Shown one piece after another: positions 36,001 to 46,400 of a DNA stretch of 64,000 bases (the first letter of the stretch is position 1; the number at the start of each line of letters is the position of its first letter). The stretch is from Rubrivivax sp. Lineage in GTDB: Bacteria > Pseudomonadota > Gammaproteobacteria > Burkholderiales > Burkholderiaceae_C. Made by a program: the position numbers and the translations under genes. Under the pieces are notes generated by a model. The model ran no database searches, had not been told where the DNA came from, and worked only from the letters and a program-made list of their open reading frames with translations. The stretch lies in contig JADCGQ010000021.1 in NCBI GenBank assembly GCA_020248945.1, positions 1 through 64,000 on the forward strand, read 5' to 3'.

Positions 36001-39000
36001 CCGGCGGGGCAGTCGGCATTCGGCTTCGGCGACACGTTGCGCTACCGCTTCCGGGCCCAGGCCAGCGGCGTCTCGCGCGCCGAGGGCGTGCGCGTGACGG
36101 ACCGGCTCAGCGTGCCGGCCGGCTACAGCGTCAACCTGGTGGCCGTGGCCGCCGTCAACGCTGTGCCGGCGGAGAGCGGCTTCACGCTCGACACCAGCAA
36201 GAACGCCGGCACCGTGACTTGCACGCAGGCGGCGGCCAACGCCGATGTCGAGTGCACGCTGGCGGCGGGTGCGGCCAACTTCCTCGATCCGGCCAGCGAG
36301 GTGAACTTCGACCTCGCGTTCTCGCTCACCGGCCCAGCTGCCGTGATCTCGCTCGGCAACACGGCCCGCATCTGCTCCGACGAGTCGCTGCTGGGCTACG
36401 AGAGCTCGGGCAGCTGCGTGTTCACGCCGGCTGCAGCAGCCGGCAACAACATCGCCGCGGTCAACGAGGTGATCTTCCCGAAGACCGACCTCGCCATCAC
36501 CAAGTCACGCCTCACCGCCAGCCCTGTGGCCGTGAACCAGCCGGTGCAGTGGTCGCTGGTGCTGCAGAACCGCGGCGCCGACGAGACGGCCCAGGTGCGC
36601 GTGAGCGACCAATTGCCCGCAGGCTTCGAGTTCATCGCCGGCTCGGTCACGGCCACGGCGGGCAGCCACCCGGGATTGAGCGTCGGCACGGTCAGCTGCA
36701 CGGCCACGCCGGCCAGCGTGACAAGCCCCGCCACGCGCCAGACGGTGGACTGCACCGTGAACGGCAGCTTCCCTGGCAGCACCGCGGCCGCCAACACAGT
36801 GACGCTGCTGCTCTCGGCGCGTGCCAAGGAAGGCGTGTTCGTCGGCCCGTACGGAACCGACCTGGCCAATGACGCCAGCATCTCTCCGGGGCTGGATGGC
36901 GGCGGCCAGCCGCTGTCGATCGACACCGTGGCGGGCAACAACACCAGCACGGCCAGCGTCCAGGTGGTGAACAGCGCCATCACCGGCCTGGTGTTCGAAG
37001 ACCGCCAGCGCGGGGGTGCCGACGCCGGCACGCCGCAAGGCGCTGCGGCCGAGCCGCGGATCGCCGGCGTGACCCTCAACCTGAGCGGCACCGATGCCTT
37101 CGGCAGTGCCGTCACGCGCAGCGTCGTCACGGATGCCGATGGCCGCTACACCTTTGCCAACCTGCCGCCGTCGAACGGCGCCGGCTACACCCTGAGGCAG
37201 GGCCAGCCGGCCGGCTTCGACAACGGCCCGGCCGCACCGCCCGTGCCCGCCACCGGCGGCAGCTACGTGCGCGGCGGCAGCGCCGGCAACAGCCTCTACA
37301 CCGGCGTCGTGCTGCCGGCCGGCGTGAGCACCGGCGACTACCTGTTCCCCGAGCTCCGCCGGCCGTCGCTGGGCGGCTTCGTCTACATCGATGTCGACGC
37401 CAACGGCACGCGCTCGCCGGGGACTGACCTGCCCATCAGCGGCGCCACCGTTCGCCTGCTCGATGCCGTCACCTTGGCCGTGATCGCCACCACCACCACC
37501 GACGGCAGCGGCGCCTATCGCTTCGACAACCTCGACCCGCTGCGCGCGCTGACGCTGGAGCAGCCCTTGCCCGCATCGCCCACGGGCCTGGCCAACGGCC
37601 CGGTGAACGCCGGCCTCATCGGCGGCGCGGCCTGCGCCTCGGGCTGCACCGCGCAGCCCGACACGCCAACGGCCGGCACCGACCGCATCGCCGCCATCGA
37701 CCTGGGGGCCGGTGTCGACGGCACGGTGTTCAACTTCGGCGAGGTGCAGCTCAGCTCGGTCAGCGGCCTGGTCTGGATCGACCGCAGCCGCGACGGCGTG
37801 CTCGATGCCGCCGAGAGCGGCCGCCTGCCAGGCGTGACGCTGCGCCTGGTGCAGGGCGCCGACTGCACCAGCGGCACGGTGCTGCAGACCACCACGACCG
37901 ATGCCACCGGCGCCTGGCGCTTCGACAACGTGCGCGCGTTCCAGAACTACCTGGTCTGCCAGACGCAGCCGCCGGGCTATGGCACGGGCAGCGCCGCGGG
38001 CGTGGCCGGGGCCAACAGCATCAGCGTCAGCAACCTGCCGGCCGGGGGCTCCAATGGCAACAACTTTGGTGAAGTGCTGGCGGCGCTGTCGGGTTCGGTG
38101 TACCAGGATACGGGCGCTGGCACGGCGGCCAACTTCGACAACGGGGTGCGCGATGCCGGCGAGCCGGGCATCGAGGGCGTGCCGGTCACGCTCAGCGGCA
38201 CCGATGTGCTGGGCAACGCCGTCAGCCTGAGCACGCTCACCGACGCCACGGGCAACTACCGCTTCGACGACCTGATCGCCCCCAACGGCGACGGCTACAC
38301 GGTCGTGGAAGGCGCCATTCCGCCCGCCGCCGGCAGCTTCCTCGACGGCCGCGACCGCGCCGGCACGGCCGGTGGCACCGTGGGTGCCGACCGTGTCGAC
38401 AGCATCGCGCTGGCGGCCGGCCAGGTGGTCAGCGGCTACACCTTCGGCGAGCTGCCGCAGGCCGCCATCAGCGGCACGGTCTACATCGACCGCGACCGCG
38501 ACGACACGCTCGACGCGACACCGACCGATGGCCGCATCGCCGGCGTCACCCTGCGCCTGGTGCAGGGTGCCGACTGCAGCAGCGGCACGACGCTGCAGAC
38601 CACCACGAGCGATGCCACGGGCGGCTATGCCTTCAGCGGCGTGGCCGTGGGCGGCAGCTACCTGGTCTGCCAGAGCCAGCCGGCGGGCTATGCCAACGGC
38701 AGCCAGAACCCGGGCACGGCCGGCGCCAGCCCGGCGGCCAACGTGATCGGCATCACCAGCCTGCCGGCGGGGGGCTCCAGCGGCAACCACTTCGGCGAGC
38801 GCGTGGCCTCGCTGGCAGGCGCCGTCTACGCCGACTTCACGCCGGGCAGCCCGGCGCTCAGCGACAACGGCCAGCGCGATGCCGGCGAGACGGGCATCGC
38901 GGGCGTGACGGTCAACCTGAGCGGCATCGATGCCGCCGGCAACCCCGTCAGCCGCAGCACCACCACCGACGCCACGGGCGCCTGGCGCTTCGATGACCTG

Positions 39001-42000
39001 CTGGCCGCCGGGCCGGGCGGCTACACCGTGGTCGAAGGGCCGATCCCGCCCGCGGCCGGGGTGTTCAACGACGGCCGCGAGCGCGTGGGCACGGCCGGCG
39101 GCAGCAGCACCGTCAACGACCGCCTGGACAGCATCGCGCTGGCAGCGGGCGCCGACGCCACCGGTTACCTGTTCGGCGAGCTGCCGATTGCGCCTATCAC
39201 CGGCACCGTCTACCTCGACCGCGACGGTGACGGCCTGCTCGACCCCAGCCCCACCGACGGCCGCCTGCCTGGCGTGGAGCTGCGCCTCGTGGCGGGCGAC
39301 GACTGCAGCGCCCCGGCGTTGGCCACCACGAGCACCGACGCCAGCGGCAACTACACCTTCAGCGGCGTGTCCGCCGGCCTGCGTTATTCGATCTGCCAGA
39401 CCCAGCCCACGGGCTACGGCGATGGCGCCACCAATCCGGGCGCGGCCGCCGGCAGCACGCTGGCCAACCGCATCACCATCGACAGCCTGCCGGTGGGCGG
39501 CTCGGCGGGCAACCACTTCGGCGAACGCGGCGCCAGCCTCGCGGGCCGCGTGTTCCTCGACGGCAACAACGACGGCAGCCCGGGTGCCGGCGAGGCGGGC
39601 ATCGCGGGGGTGACGGTCACGCTCAGCGGTGTGGATGCGGCCGGCAACCCGGTCACCCGCAGCACCACCACCGATGCGACGGGGGCCTGGCGCTTCGACG
39701 ACCTCGTGGCCGCCGGCCCGGCGGGCTACACCGTCACCGAGCAAGCGGCGCAGCCGGTGGTCGGCGGCATTGCTACGCTGAACGGCCGCACCACGGCTGG
39801 CAGCACCGGCGGCAGCGCCAGCGCGGTAGCTGCCACGCCCAGCGTGATCAGCGCCATCGCCCTGCCGGCCGGCGGCAGCAGCACCAACCACCTGTTCGCC
39901 GAGATCCTGCCCGTGGGCCTGGCCGGCACGGTGTTCATCGACCTCGACAACAACGGCCTGCAGAACCTGCCGGCCGACCTGGGCCTGGGTGGCGTGCCGC
40001 TGGTCGTGACCGGCACCGACGACACCGGCACGCCCGTCACGCGCAACCTCGTCACCGCCCCCGATGGCCGCTTTGCGGTGGTCGACTTGCGCCCCGGCGT
40101 CTACACGATCACGCAGCCCACGCAGCCCGCCGGCACCACCAACGGCAGCACGCTGCCTGGCAGCGCGGGCGGCACGGCCACGCCGCCGGCCACGCTGCCG
40201 AGTGCCATCAGTGGCATCGACCTGCGCACGCCGGGCACCCAGGGGAGTGCCAACAACTTCGCCGAGATCCCGAACAACAGCGTCATCGACGGCCGCGTCT
40301 GGCTCGATGCCGACAACGACGGCAGCATCGGTGGCGCCGAGCGCGGCATTGCCGGCGTGACGATCGAACTGACCGGCACCGACACCGCCGGCCGCCCGGT
40401 GACGCGCAGCACCGTGACCGACGCCGACGGCCGCTGGCGCTTCGACAGCCTGGCGCCGGGCAACTACACCGTCACCGAACCGGCACAGCCGCCGGGCACC
40501 GTCAACGGCACCACGTTGGCAGGCCCGACCGGCGGCACGCCCAGCGCCGTGGCCAGCACGCCCAGCCGCATCAGCGGCATCGTGCTGGGCGTGGGCGAAT
40601 CGAGCACCGACAACCGCTTCGGCGAAGTGCCGGCCGGCGCGGTGGCGGGCCTGGTATGGGCCGACAACGACAACGACGGCCGCGTCGACCCCGGCGAAAG
40701 CGGCCTGGCGGGCGTGACGCTGGTGCTCACCGGCACCGACGACCAGGGCAACCCGGTGAACCGCACCGTCGTCACCGACGCCGACGGCCGCTACCGCTTC
40801 GACGGCCTGCGTCCGGGCACCTACCTCGTGACGCAGCCGGTGCAGCCGGCCGGCACGGTGGATGGCCAGACGCGCCCCGGCTCCGCCGGCGGCGCTGCCA
40901 CGGCCCCCGGCGCAGGCGCATCGGTCATCTCCGGCATCGTGCTCGCCCCGGGCGTGGCCAGCATCGACAACAACTTCGGCGAACTGGCCGAGTCGCCCGA
41001 CCTGCGCGTGAGCAAGAGCCTGGGGCTGGACCGCTTCACGGTGGGCTTCCCGGGCCGCTACACGATCCGCGTGCGCAACAGCGGCGAAGTGGCCACGCGC
41101 GGCGAGTACACCGTGCGTGACCGCCTGCCCCCGGGCCTGACGCTGGCGGCCGTGCCCACGGGCGCCGGCTGGGCCTGCACGGGCGCGGTGGGCGCGACGC
41201 AGCTGTCGTGCAGCCGCGGCGACGCGCTCGCGGCCGGGGCCACGGCCGTGGGCGACATCGAGATCGTCGTCGCGGTGGCGGCCGCCGCAGCCGACGCCGG
41301 CAGCGTGGACAACGCGGTGCTGGTCGAGGGCGGCGGCGAGATCGAGGCCCGCGGCCCGACGCCCGCGCAGCGCGACGCCTTCGCCGGCAACCCGGCGGCC
41401 TTGCCGGTGTGCGGCGCCACGCCGGTGCACGAGGCCTGCCGCCGGCCGACGCCGGTGCAGCGGCCGGGCGCGGTGTCGGGCACCGTGTGGCACGACGTCG
41501 GTGCCGCGTCGCGGCTGCTCGATGGCGGCGACCGCCGCCTGGCCGGCTGGCTGGTGGAGGTGGTGGATGCCGCCACCGGCACCATCGTCGGCCGCGCCAC
41601 GACCGACCGCAACGGCGCTTACCGCGTCGGCGATCTGCTGCCCGGCACGCCGCTGGCGGTGCGCTTCCGCGAGCCCGGCTCCGGCGTGGTGTTCGGCTAC
41701 CCGGTCAATGGTGAGACCGCGCCGGGTTCCTCGGGCGCCAGCTGCCTGGCCACGCCCACCCTCGGCAGCACCAGTTCCTGCGCCGGCGCCGGGGCCGATG
41801 CGACGCTGACCGTCGTGCTCGCACCCGGGCAGGAGCTGCCGCAGCAAAGCCTGCCGGTCGACCCCAGCGGCGTGGTCTACGACTCCGGTTTGCGCCAGGC
41901 CGTGCCGGGCGCGGTGGTGACGCTGCGGCCCGACGGCGTGTGCAGCGGCTGGAACCCGGCCACGCAGATGGTGGGCGCCGGTGCCGGCGGCTACACCATC

Positions 42001-43401
42001 GCCGGTGACCGCATCTCGATGACGGTGGGCGCCGACGGCTTCTACCAGTTCCTGTTCACGCCGGGCGCGCCGCCGCGCTGCAACTTCGCGCTCGAGGTCG
42101 TGCCGCCGGCGGGCTACAGCTTCGTGTCGACGGCCATTCCGCCGTCGGCCGGCCCGCTGCTGCCGCCGGGCGGGCCGGGCTCGGTGTTCCCCGTGCAGCC
42201 CAACGCGGGTGCGCCCACGGGCCCGGTCGGCCCGGCCACGAGCTACTTCCTCACGCTCAGCAGCGGCTCGGCGGGCGCCAACGTGATCCACAACCACATC
42301 CCGCTCGATCCGGCCCTGCCCAGCGCGGTGACGCTGGCCAAGACCGGCGACCGCGCCCAGGCCGAGATCGGTGACAGCGTGCGCTACGCCATCACCGTGC
42401 GCGCAGCCGTCGGCGCGCTGCCGCGCCAGACCACCGTGGTCGACCGCCTGCCGGCCGGCTTCACCTACATCCGCGGCACGGCCACGGCCAACGGCGTGGC
42501 CATCGCCGATCCGCAGGGGGGCATCGGCCCGCAGCTGGCCTTCAACCTGGGTGCCATGCCGGCCAGCCGCGAGATCGTGCTGCATTACCGCGTGCGCATC
42601 GGCGTCGGCGCGGCGGAAGGTGACGGCCTCAACCGCGCGCGGGCGCATGCCTGCGGCGTGCCGGCCGGCTGCGTGGGGGCCGACTTCTCGCCGCTGCCGG
42701 GCTCCATCGCCACCAACGAGGGCCAGCACCGGGTGCGGGTGAGCGGTGGCGTCTTCGGCACGGCGGCCTGCTTCGCCGGCAAGATCTTCGTCGACTGCAA
42801 CAACAACCATGTGCAAGACCCCGAGGAACTGGGCATCCCCGGCGTGCGCCTGGTGATGCAGGACGGCACCAGCTTCGTCAGCGACAGCGAAGGCAAGTAC
42901 TCGATGTGCGGCCTGCCGCCGAAGAGCCATGTGCTGAAGGTCGACGGGCTGACGCTGCCGCGTGGCTCGCACCTGACCACCACCTCGAGCCGCAACCTCG
43001 GCGACGCCCACAGCCGCTGGCTCGATCTGAAGAACGGCGAGCTGCACCGCGCCGACTTCGCCGAAGGCAGCTGCAGCAACACCGTGATCGAGCAGGTGAA
43101 GGCGCGCCGGGCCCAGGGAGAGGTGCGCGCGCCCGAAACCGAGCGGCGCGACCGCCCCGCGCTGCGCTTCGACAGCAAGGCCCACGGCCTGGACACGCTG
43201 CGCTCCCCGGCCCAGGGCACCGACGGCGCCAACCAGCAGGCGCCGAAGCCGCGCCAGCCGGCTGCGCCCTCGGGCCCGGCGAAGGACGAGACGAACACGC
43301 CGACGCCCGCGCTGCCGATGAACCGGCCGCCGCCTCAGGGCCGCCACAGCGGCCAGGCGCCAAGTTCGCCTTCGGCCGCCGCATCAGGAGGCGCCCGATG
43401 A
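33088..43401 (+). CDS. Giant secreted protein with DUF11 and SdrD/Cna-B-like repeats (~3,437 aa)
   Basis: Residues 1-67 form an unusually long signal peptide: a basic region of about 43 residues, then a hydrophobic core, with cleavage predicted after LPSWA. Residues 70-1297 hold repeated DUF11-type domains (for example TDLAITKSRLTASPVAVNQPVQWSL cut into its conserved parts TDLAITKS and VNQPVQWSL). Residues 1298-2635 hold eleven SdrD/Cna-B-like units ending in FGE or FAE, several with acidic loops such as DRDGDG and DADNDG that may bind calcium. Further DUF11 domains (near 2636 and 3078) alternate with SdrD-like units (near 2796, 2928 and 3228). The last ~95 residues are Pro/Ala-rich and charged. 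No sortase motif, RTX repeat or autotransporter barrel is present. The start is uncertain: GTG 33019 is also in frame and no good Shine-Dalgarno precedes 33088. Its stop overlaps the barrel gene (ATGA at 43398). Confidence 0.88.
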   Translation: MRQASCTGRSTIGRGSWSSGQSRFSKQSQELRQRATLAADALASAWLCVRAPALALLGIFSALPSWAALTVNSIDLPTRIGRGQTVLVQVQVTRVSGSGPETVTVDSPSVLEVVAPLPAGCSVSGAVGSAQVLTCTAINPVGTGAIANFSFNMRGRALGGGNVTATFAGPPVSSASDSFTVVSGGDLTVAKTMAPSTTLLNGQTATFTLTPAIVTGDSIPVGSSVTVTDQLPGSVSEFTLTSVSAPGYSCDSVADAQATRLLRCTASGPLASLGPIILQGRPTLAGSGGLVNNAAIAPVGSDYIDINPLNDSASRPFTVEPGSDPSPAGSFPAPTMVSTPHTLLARYINGGPQTLSGGLLRLGIPAGFVIGSLPPDCVNSGPGTVNGITGTVLTCTAGTIAAGGEQVFAFPLTTPATPGSGQFGLQVVTGPGGALPGGVTDIDTGNNLALVPFEVIPPYADLALSKSKTPGPQPPGALLTSTISVTNTGVVAAVYTAGAGPRPLRVVDTMSNDELFVSASAGWSCTDGGVNSAGAGQRRVACLRDAAGTLAVGDSLPLTLTTRVSPALGAPRTLVNRACTGATVLSDLGLPGTAGPQPPDGNQNAGADCADASTVGTPVISGQAQAGVRKESSSDGSTWVDSPATPPVVAGAALSHFWRITITTPSTAANPAQQPIPTLNLNDTLPAILNTTGPAVGVPSHQTPAPVVSFSVPAGTAGGSCTAPAAGAAQLDCRFTGVAPGTTITVLVRVDRPFEAGTFTNTATVSSPDAILTPAAGAALSDAAAITLAGRTDPSVTSKTVTPPNSATEPRVGQVVSYTIVARNLGPNLVDGPLTVSDSLPTSRFLILDATPVGSGAAPPMTCSVNAGAGTVSCSTPVGSQVPRYDFYTVVIRARVLKTPGMPPTGIVETFTNTASVALDASRNCEFRLRLPGDLSGACNDAEALNNNQGQVTVDIKVPLVDMVQKKARVLPAGQSAFGFGDTLRYRFRAQASGVSRAEGVRVTDRLSVPAGYSVNLVAVAAVNAVPAESGFTLDTSKNAGTVTCTQAAANADVECTLAAGAANFLDPASEVNFDLAFSLTGPAAVISLGNTARICSDESLLGYESSGSCVFTPAAAAGNNIAAVNEVIFPKTDLAITKSRLTASPVAVNQPVQWSLVLQNRGADETAQVRVSDQLPAGFEFIAGSVTATAGSHPGLSVGTVSCTATPASVTSPATRQTVDCTVNGSFPGSTAAANTVTLLLSARAKEGVFVGPYGTDLANDASISPGLDGGGQPLSIDTVAGNNTSTASVQVVNSAITGLVFEDRQRGGADAGTPQGAAAEPRIAGVTLNLSGTDAFGSAVTRSVVTDADGRYTFANLPPSNGAGYTLRQGQPAGFDNGPAAPPVPATGGSYVRGGSAGNSLYTGVVLPAGVSTGDYLFPELRRPSLGGFVYIDVDANGTRSPGTDLPISGATVRLLDAVTLAVIATTTTDGSGAYRFDNLDPLRALTLEQPLPASPTGLANGPVNAGLIGGAACASGCTAQPDTPTAGTDRIAAIDLGAGVDGTVFNFGEVQLSSVSGLVWIDRSRDGVLDAAESGRLPGVTLRLVQGADCTSGTVLQTTTTDATGAWRFDNVRAFQNYLVCQTQPPGYGTGSAAGVAGANSISVSNLPAGGSNGNNFGEVLAALSGSVYQDTGAGTAANFDNGVRDAGEPGIEGVPVTLSGTDVLGNAVSLSTLTDATGNYRFDDLIAPNGDGYTVVEGAIPPAAGSFLDGRDRAGTAGGTVGADRVDSIALAAGQVVSGYTFGELPQAAISGTVYIDRDRDDTLDATPTDGRIAGVTLRLVQGADCSSGTTLQTTTSDATGGYAFSGVAVGGSYLVCQSQPAGYANGSQNPGTAGASPAANVIGITSLPAGGSSGNHFGERVASLAGAVYADFTPGSPALSDNGQRDAGETGIAGVTVNLSGIDAAGNPVSRSTTTDATGAWRFDDLLAAGPGGYTVVEGPIPPAAGVFNDGRERVGTAGGSSTVNDRLDSIALAAGADATGYLFGELPIAPITGTVYLDRDGDGLLDPSPTDGRLPGVELRLVAGDDCSAPALATTSTDASGNYTFSGVSAGLRYSICQTQPTGYGDGATNPGAAAGSTLANRITIDSLPVGGSAGNHFGERGASLAGRVFLDGNNDGSPGAGEAGIAGVTVTLSGVDAAGNPVTRSTTTDATGAWRFDDLVAAGPAGYTVTEQAAQPVVGGIATLNGRTTAGSTGGSASAVAATPSVISAIALPAGGSSTNHLFAEILPVGLAGTVFIDLDNNGLQNLPADLGLGGVPLVVTGTDDTGTPVTRNLVTAPDGRFAVVDLRPGVYTITQPTQPAGTTNGSTLPGSAGGTATPPATLPSAISGIDLRTPGTQGSANNFAEIPNNSVIDGRVWLDADNDGSIGGAERGIAGVTIELTGTDTAGRPVTRSTVTDADGRWRFDSLAPGNYTVTEPAQPPGTVNGTTLAGPTGGTPSAVASTPSRISGIVLGVGESSTDNRFGEVPAGAVAGLVWADNDNDGRVDPGESGLAGVTLVLTGTDDQGNPVNRTVVTDADGRYRFDGLRPGTYLVTQPVQPAGTVDGQTRPGSAGGAATAPGAGASVISGIVLAPGVASIDNNFGELAESPDLRVSKSLGLDRFTVGFPGRYTIRVRNSGEVATRGEYTVRDRLPPGLTLAAVPTGAGWACTGAVGATQLSCSRGDALAAGATAVGDIEIVVAVAAAAADAGSVDNAVLVEGGGEIEARGPTPAQRDAFAGNPAALPVCGATPVHEACRRPTPVQRPGAVSGTVWHDVGAASRLLDGGDRRLAGWLVEVVDAATGTIVGRATTDRNGAYRVGDLLPGTPLAVRFREPGSGVVFGYPVNGETAPGSSGASCLATPTLGSTSSCAGAGADATLTVVLAPGQELPQQSLPVDPSGVVYDSGLRQAVPGAVVTLRPDGVCSGWNPATQMVGAGAGGYTIAGDRISMTVGADGFYQFLFTPGAPPRCNFALEVVPPAGYSFVSTAIPPSAGPLLPPGGPGSVFPVQPNAGAPTGPVGPATSYFLTLSSGSAGANVIHNHIPLDPALPSAVTLAKTGDRAQAEIGDSVRYAITVRAAVGALPRQTTVVDRLPAGFTYIRGTATANGVAIADPQGGIGPQLAFNLGAMPASREIVLHYRVRIGVGAAEGDGLNRARAHACGVPAGCVGADFSPLPGSIATNEGQHRVRVSGGVFGTAACFAGKIFVDCNNNHVQDPEELGIPGVRLVMQDGTSFVSDSEGKYSMCGLPPKSHVLKVDGLTLPRGSHLTTTSSRNLGDAHSRWLDLKNGELHRADFAEGSCSNTVIEQVKARRAQGEVRAPETERRDRPALRFDSKAHGLDTLRSPAQGTDGANQQAPKPRQPAAPSGPAKDETNTPTPALPMNRPPPQGRHSGQAPSSPSAAASGGAR
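36979..40992 (+). repeat. Eleven tandem SdrD-like units with a higher-order A-B period
   Basis: Unit starts lie near 36979, 37366, 37759, 38086, 38467, 38812, 39196, 39538, 39919, 40285 and 40642. Units 3, 5 and 7 carry a cysteine pair (QGADC or GDDC and LVCQ or SICQ). Units 4, 6 and 8 carry LSGTD or LSGxDAAG and GYTVxE. Together 3-4, 5-6 and 7-8 repeat every ~0.71-0.73 kb. Units 9-11 are a third type with a ~0.36-kb period. Confidence 0.75.
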
Positions 43402-46400
43402 AGCGCCTGATGAAGAGGCTGCGCGGCCTGCCTCGCTCCTGGCCGCTCTGGTTGCCAGTCTGGTTGCCGCTGGCCGCAGCCGCGCAGACGGCGGCCACAG
43501 GGTCGCCCGCCGACGTGCGCTTCACGCCGCTGGCCGCCGGCGACGCCGCGCTGCACCCGCGCGACCCGCAGGCCGACAACATCCGCCCGGCCTTGTTCCG
43601 CGGGGAGGGCACACCGGCGGTGGTGGTGGCGCGCATCGTCGTCGAGGTCGACCGCGACGGCCTGCCCGCCGACGGCCAGAGCGCCGCCACGCTGAGCGTG
43701 CGCCTGTTCGACAAGGACGGCCGCCCCGTGCAGGGCAAGGCGCTCATGACGGTGGAGCACAGCGGCGGCCGACTCCTGCTGCCCGGTGCCCGCACCGACG
43801 AAGCCGGCCCGCGCGGCCGCGACGCCGACCGCGTGCAGCCCGGCGTGCAGATCGAGGTCAACGGTGGCGTGGCCACCTTCACGCTGCTGGCGCCGGCCGA
43901 ACCGCAGGACGTGCGCGTGCGCGTCAGCGCCGGGGGCGAGGTGGCGGCCGGCGTCATCAGCTTCCTGCCTGACCTGCGCCCGATGATCGCCGCCGGCCTG
44001 CTGGAAGGCGTGGTGCGGCTCAGTGGCAAGGTGGCTGTGCAGCCGGTGCGGCGTGGCGATCCCTTCGAGCGCGAACTCGAGCGCTGGTCGCGCGACTTCA
44101 GCAACGGCCGCGGCCGTGCCGGCGCCCGCGCCGCGTTCTACCTGAAGGGCACGGTGCGCGGCGACGTGCTGCTCACGGCCGCCTTCGACAGCGACAAGGA
44201 AACCCGCAGCCGGCTGCTGCGCGACATCCGCCCCGACGAGCTGTACCCCGTGTACGGCGACAGCGCGCTGAAGAGCTTCGACGCGCGCTCGGCCGAACGC
44301 CTGTACCTGCGCCTGGACAAGGGCAAGAGCTACGTGCTCTACGGCGACTTCGTCACCGGCGACGGCTTTGCGCAGCCGCTCGGCCAGGGGGCGGTGGCCT
44401 CGCTCAAGCAGCGCAGCCTGGGCAACTACAACCGCAGCGCCACCGGCGTGCGCCTGCACCACGAGAACCGCCAGCTGACGGGCAATGTGTTTGCCTTTCG
44501 CGACTCGCTGCGCCAGGTGGTGGAGGAGTTCTCGAGCCAGGGCTCCGGCCCCTATGGCCTGCGCAACAGCGGCCTGCTCGAGGGCAGCGAGAAGGTGGAG
44601 GTGCTGGTGCGCGACCGCAACCAGCCCTCGCGCATCGTCGAGGTGCGCGCGCTCGTGCGGCTGGTGGACTACAGCTTCGAGCCCTTCTCGGGCCGCATCC
44701 TGCTCAACACCTTCCTGCCCTCGGTCGACGCCGATCTGAACCCGGTGTCGCTGCGCATCACCTACGAGATCGACCAGGGCGGCGAGCCCTTCTGGGTGGT
44801 GGGTGGCGACGCGCAATGGCTGCTCGGCGGCGGCCTGGAGATCGGCGGCAGCGCCGTCAGCGACCGCAACCGCCTCGGCCCCTACGACCTGCGCAGCGCC
44901 AACGCCACCTGGCGCATCGGCGAGCGCACGGCGCTGGTGGTGGAGGTGGCCGAGAGCACGAGCACCGTCAACACCAACCCGACCAACCAGAACGGCAGCG
45001 CGGCGCTGGCCGCGCGCGTGGGCGAAGTCGATGGCCGTGCCGCGCGCGTGGAGCTGGCCCACGAGGGCGAACGCACCGAGGCGCGCCTGTTTGCGGGCCG
45101 CTCCTCGCCGCTCTTCAACAACCCCACGGCACCGCTGCAGGGCGGCCGCGACGAGCTTTACGCCAAGGGCGGCTACCAGCTGACCGAGACCGTGAAGCTC
45201 TACGCCGAGGCGCTGCAGAGCGAAGACCGCAACCCCGGCGGCGGCGTGCGCGGGGCCGAGTCGCTCGGCCTGCGCTGGCGGCTGGCCGAGCGGCTGACGC
45301 TCGACGCCAGCCTGCGCCACAGCGACGAGACCGTCGGCACCCAGGGCAACGGGCTGCTGAGCTGGCCCTTCGACAACACCAACGGCCTGAGCGGCAGCGT
45401 GGCCAGCGGCAGTGGCGGCGGCGCGCTCGGCTACGGCCAGCAGGTGCTCGATCCGGCCACGGGCCTGCCGGTGGTGCGGCAGGGCGGCCTGCCGGCGGCG
45501 ACCAGCTCGCTGGCCGCGGGCACACAGCTCGACAGCACCAGCGTGCGCCTGGGCCTGGGCTGGCGCGCCACCGAGCGGCTGACGCTCGGCGGCGAGCTCG
45601 AAGACAGCGTCGACGGCGACCGCCGCCGCCGCGCCGCGCTGGGCGCCGAGCTCACGGTGGCCGAGCGCACGCGCCTCTTCGGCCGCCTGGAGCGGCAAAG
45701 CGGCTGGGTGCAGATGGGCGGGGTGTCCGACACCGGGCGCAGCGCGCAGGCGCTGGTGTTCGGCGTCGAGTCGAGCTACTGGCGCGACACCCAACTCTTC
45801 AGCGAGTACCGGCTGCGCGATGCCATCGCCGGCCGCGACGCCGTCATGGCCTCGGGCGTGCGCCAGTTCTGGACCGTGGCCGAAGGCGTGCGCGTCAACG
45901 CCGCCTACGAGCAGCTGCGCGTGCTGTCGGGTGCCACCGCCAAGGTCGATGCCATCAGCACCGGCATCGACTACAGCGCCAGCGAGCTGTGGCGCGCCGG
46001 CGGCCGGCTGGAGCTGCGGCGCTCGGGCGACATCGCGGCCACGCCCGACAACGAGCGCTTCGACACCACGCTGGCGCAGGCCACCGTGGCGCGCAAGCTG
46101 GCCCGCGACTGGACGCTGCTGGCGCGCAACCACACGCTGCTGACCGACTACGCCGCGCGCGGCGACGTGCTGCAGAACCGGGCGCAGCTGGGCCTGGCCT
46201 TCCGCGAGACCGACCGCAACCGCGTCAACGCGCTGGCCAAGATCGAGCACAAGTTCGAGCGCGATGCCAGCAACGCCTTGACCGGCGAGCTGCGCAGCGC
46301 GGCCTGGATCCTGTCCACGCACGCCGACTGGCAGCCGTCGCGCCCCTGGTGGCTGAGCGGCCGCGCCGCCGCCAAGTGGCAGCGCGACCGTTTCGAGGGC

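Noticed and set aside
36979-40992. Regular direct repeats that could be taken for a CRISPR array
   Set aside because: Units are ~360 nt, diverged and coding, and encode SdrD-like domains. There are no short identical repeats with unique spacers and no cas genes.
36505-43347. A 2,280-codon open frame on the minus strand opposite the giant surface gene
   Set aside because: It is rich in Arg, Ala, His and Gly with no domain sense, and mirrors the repeats of the plus-strand gene. High GC and codon bias keep the antisense frame open.
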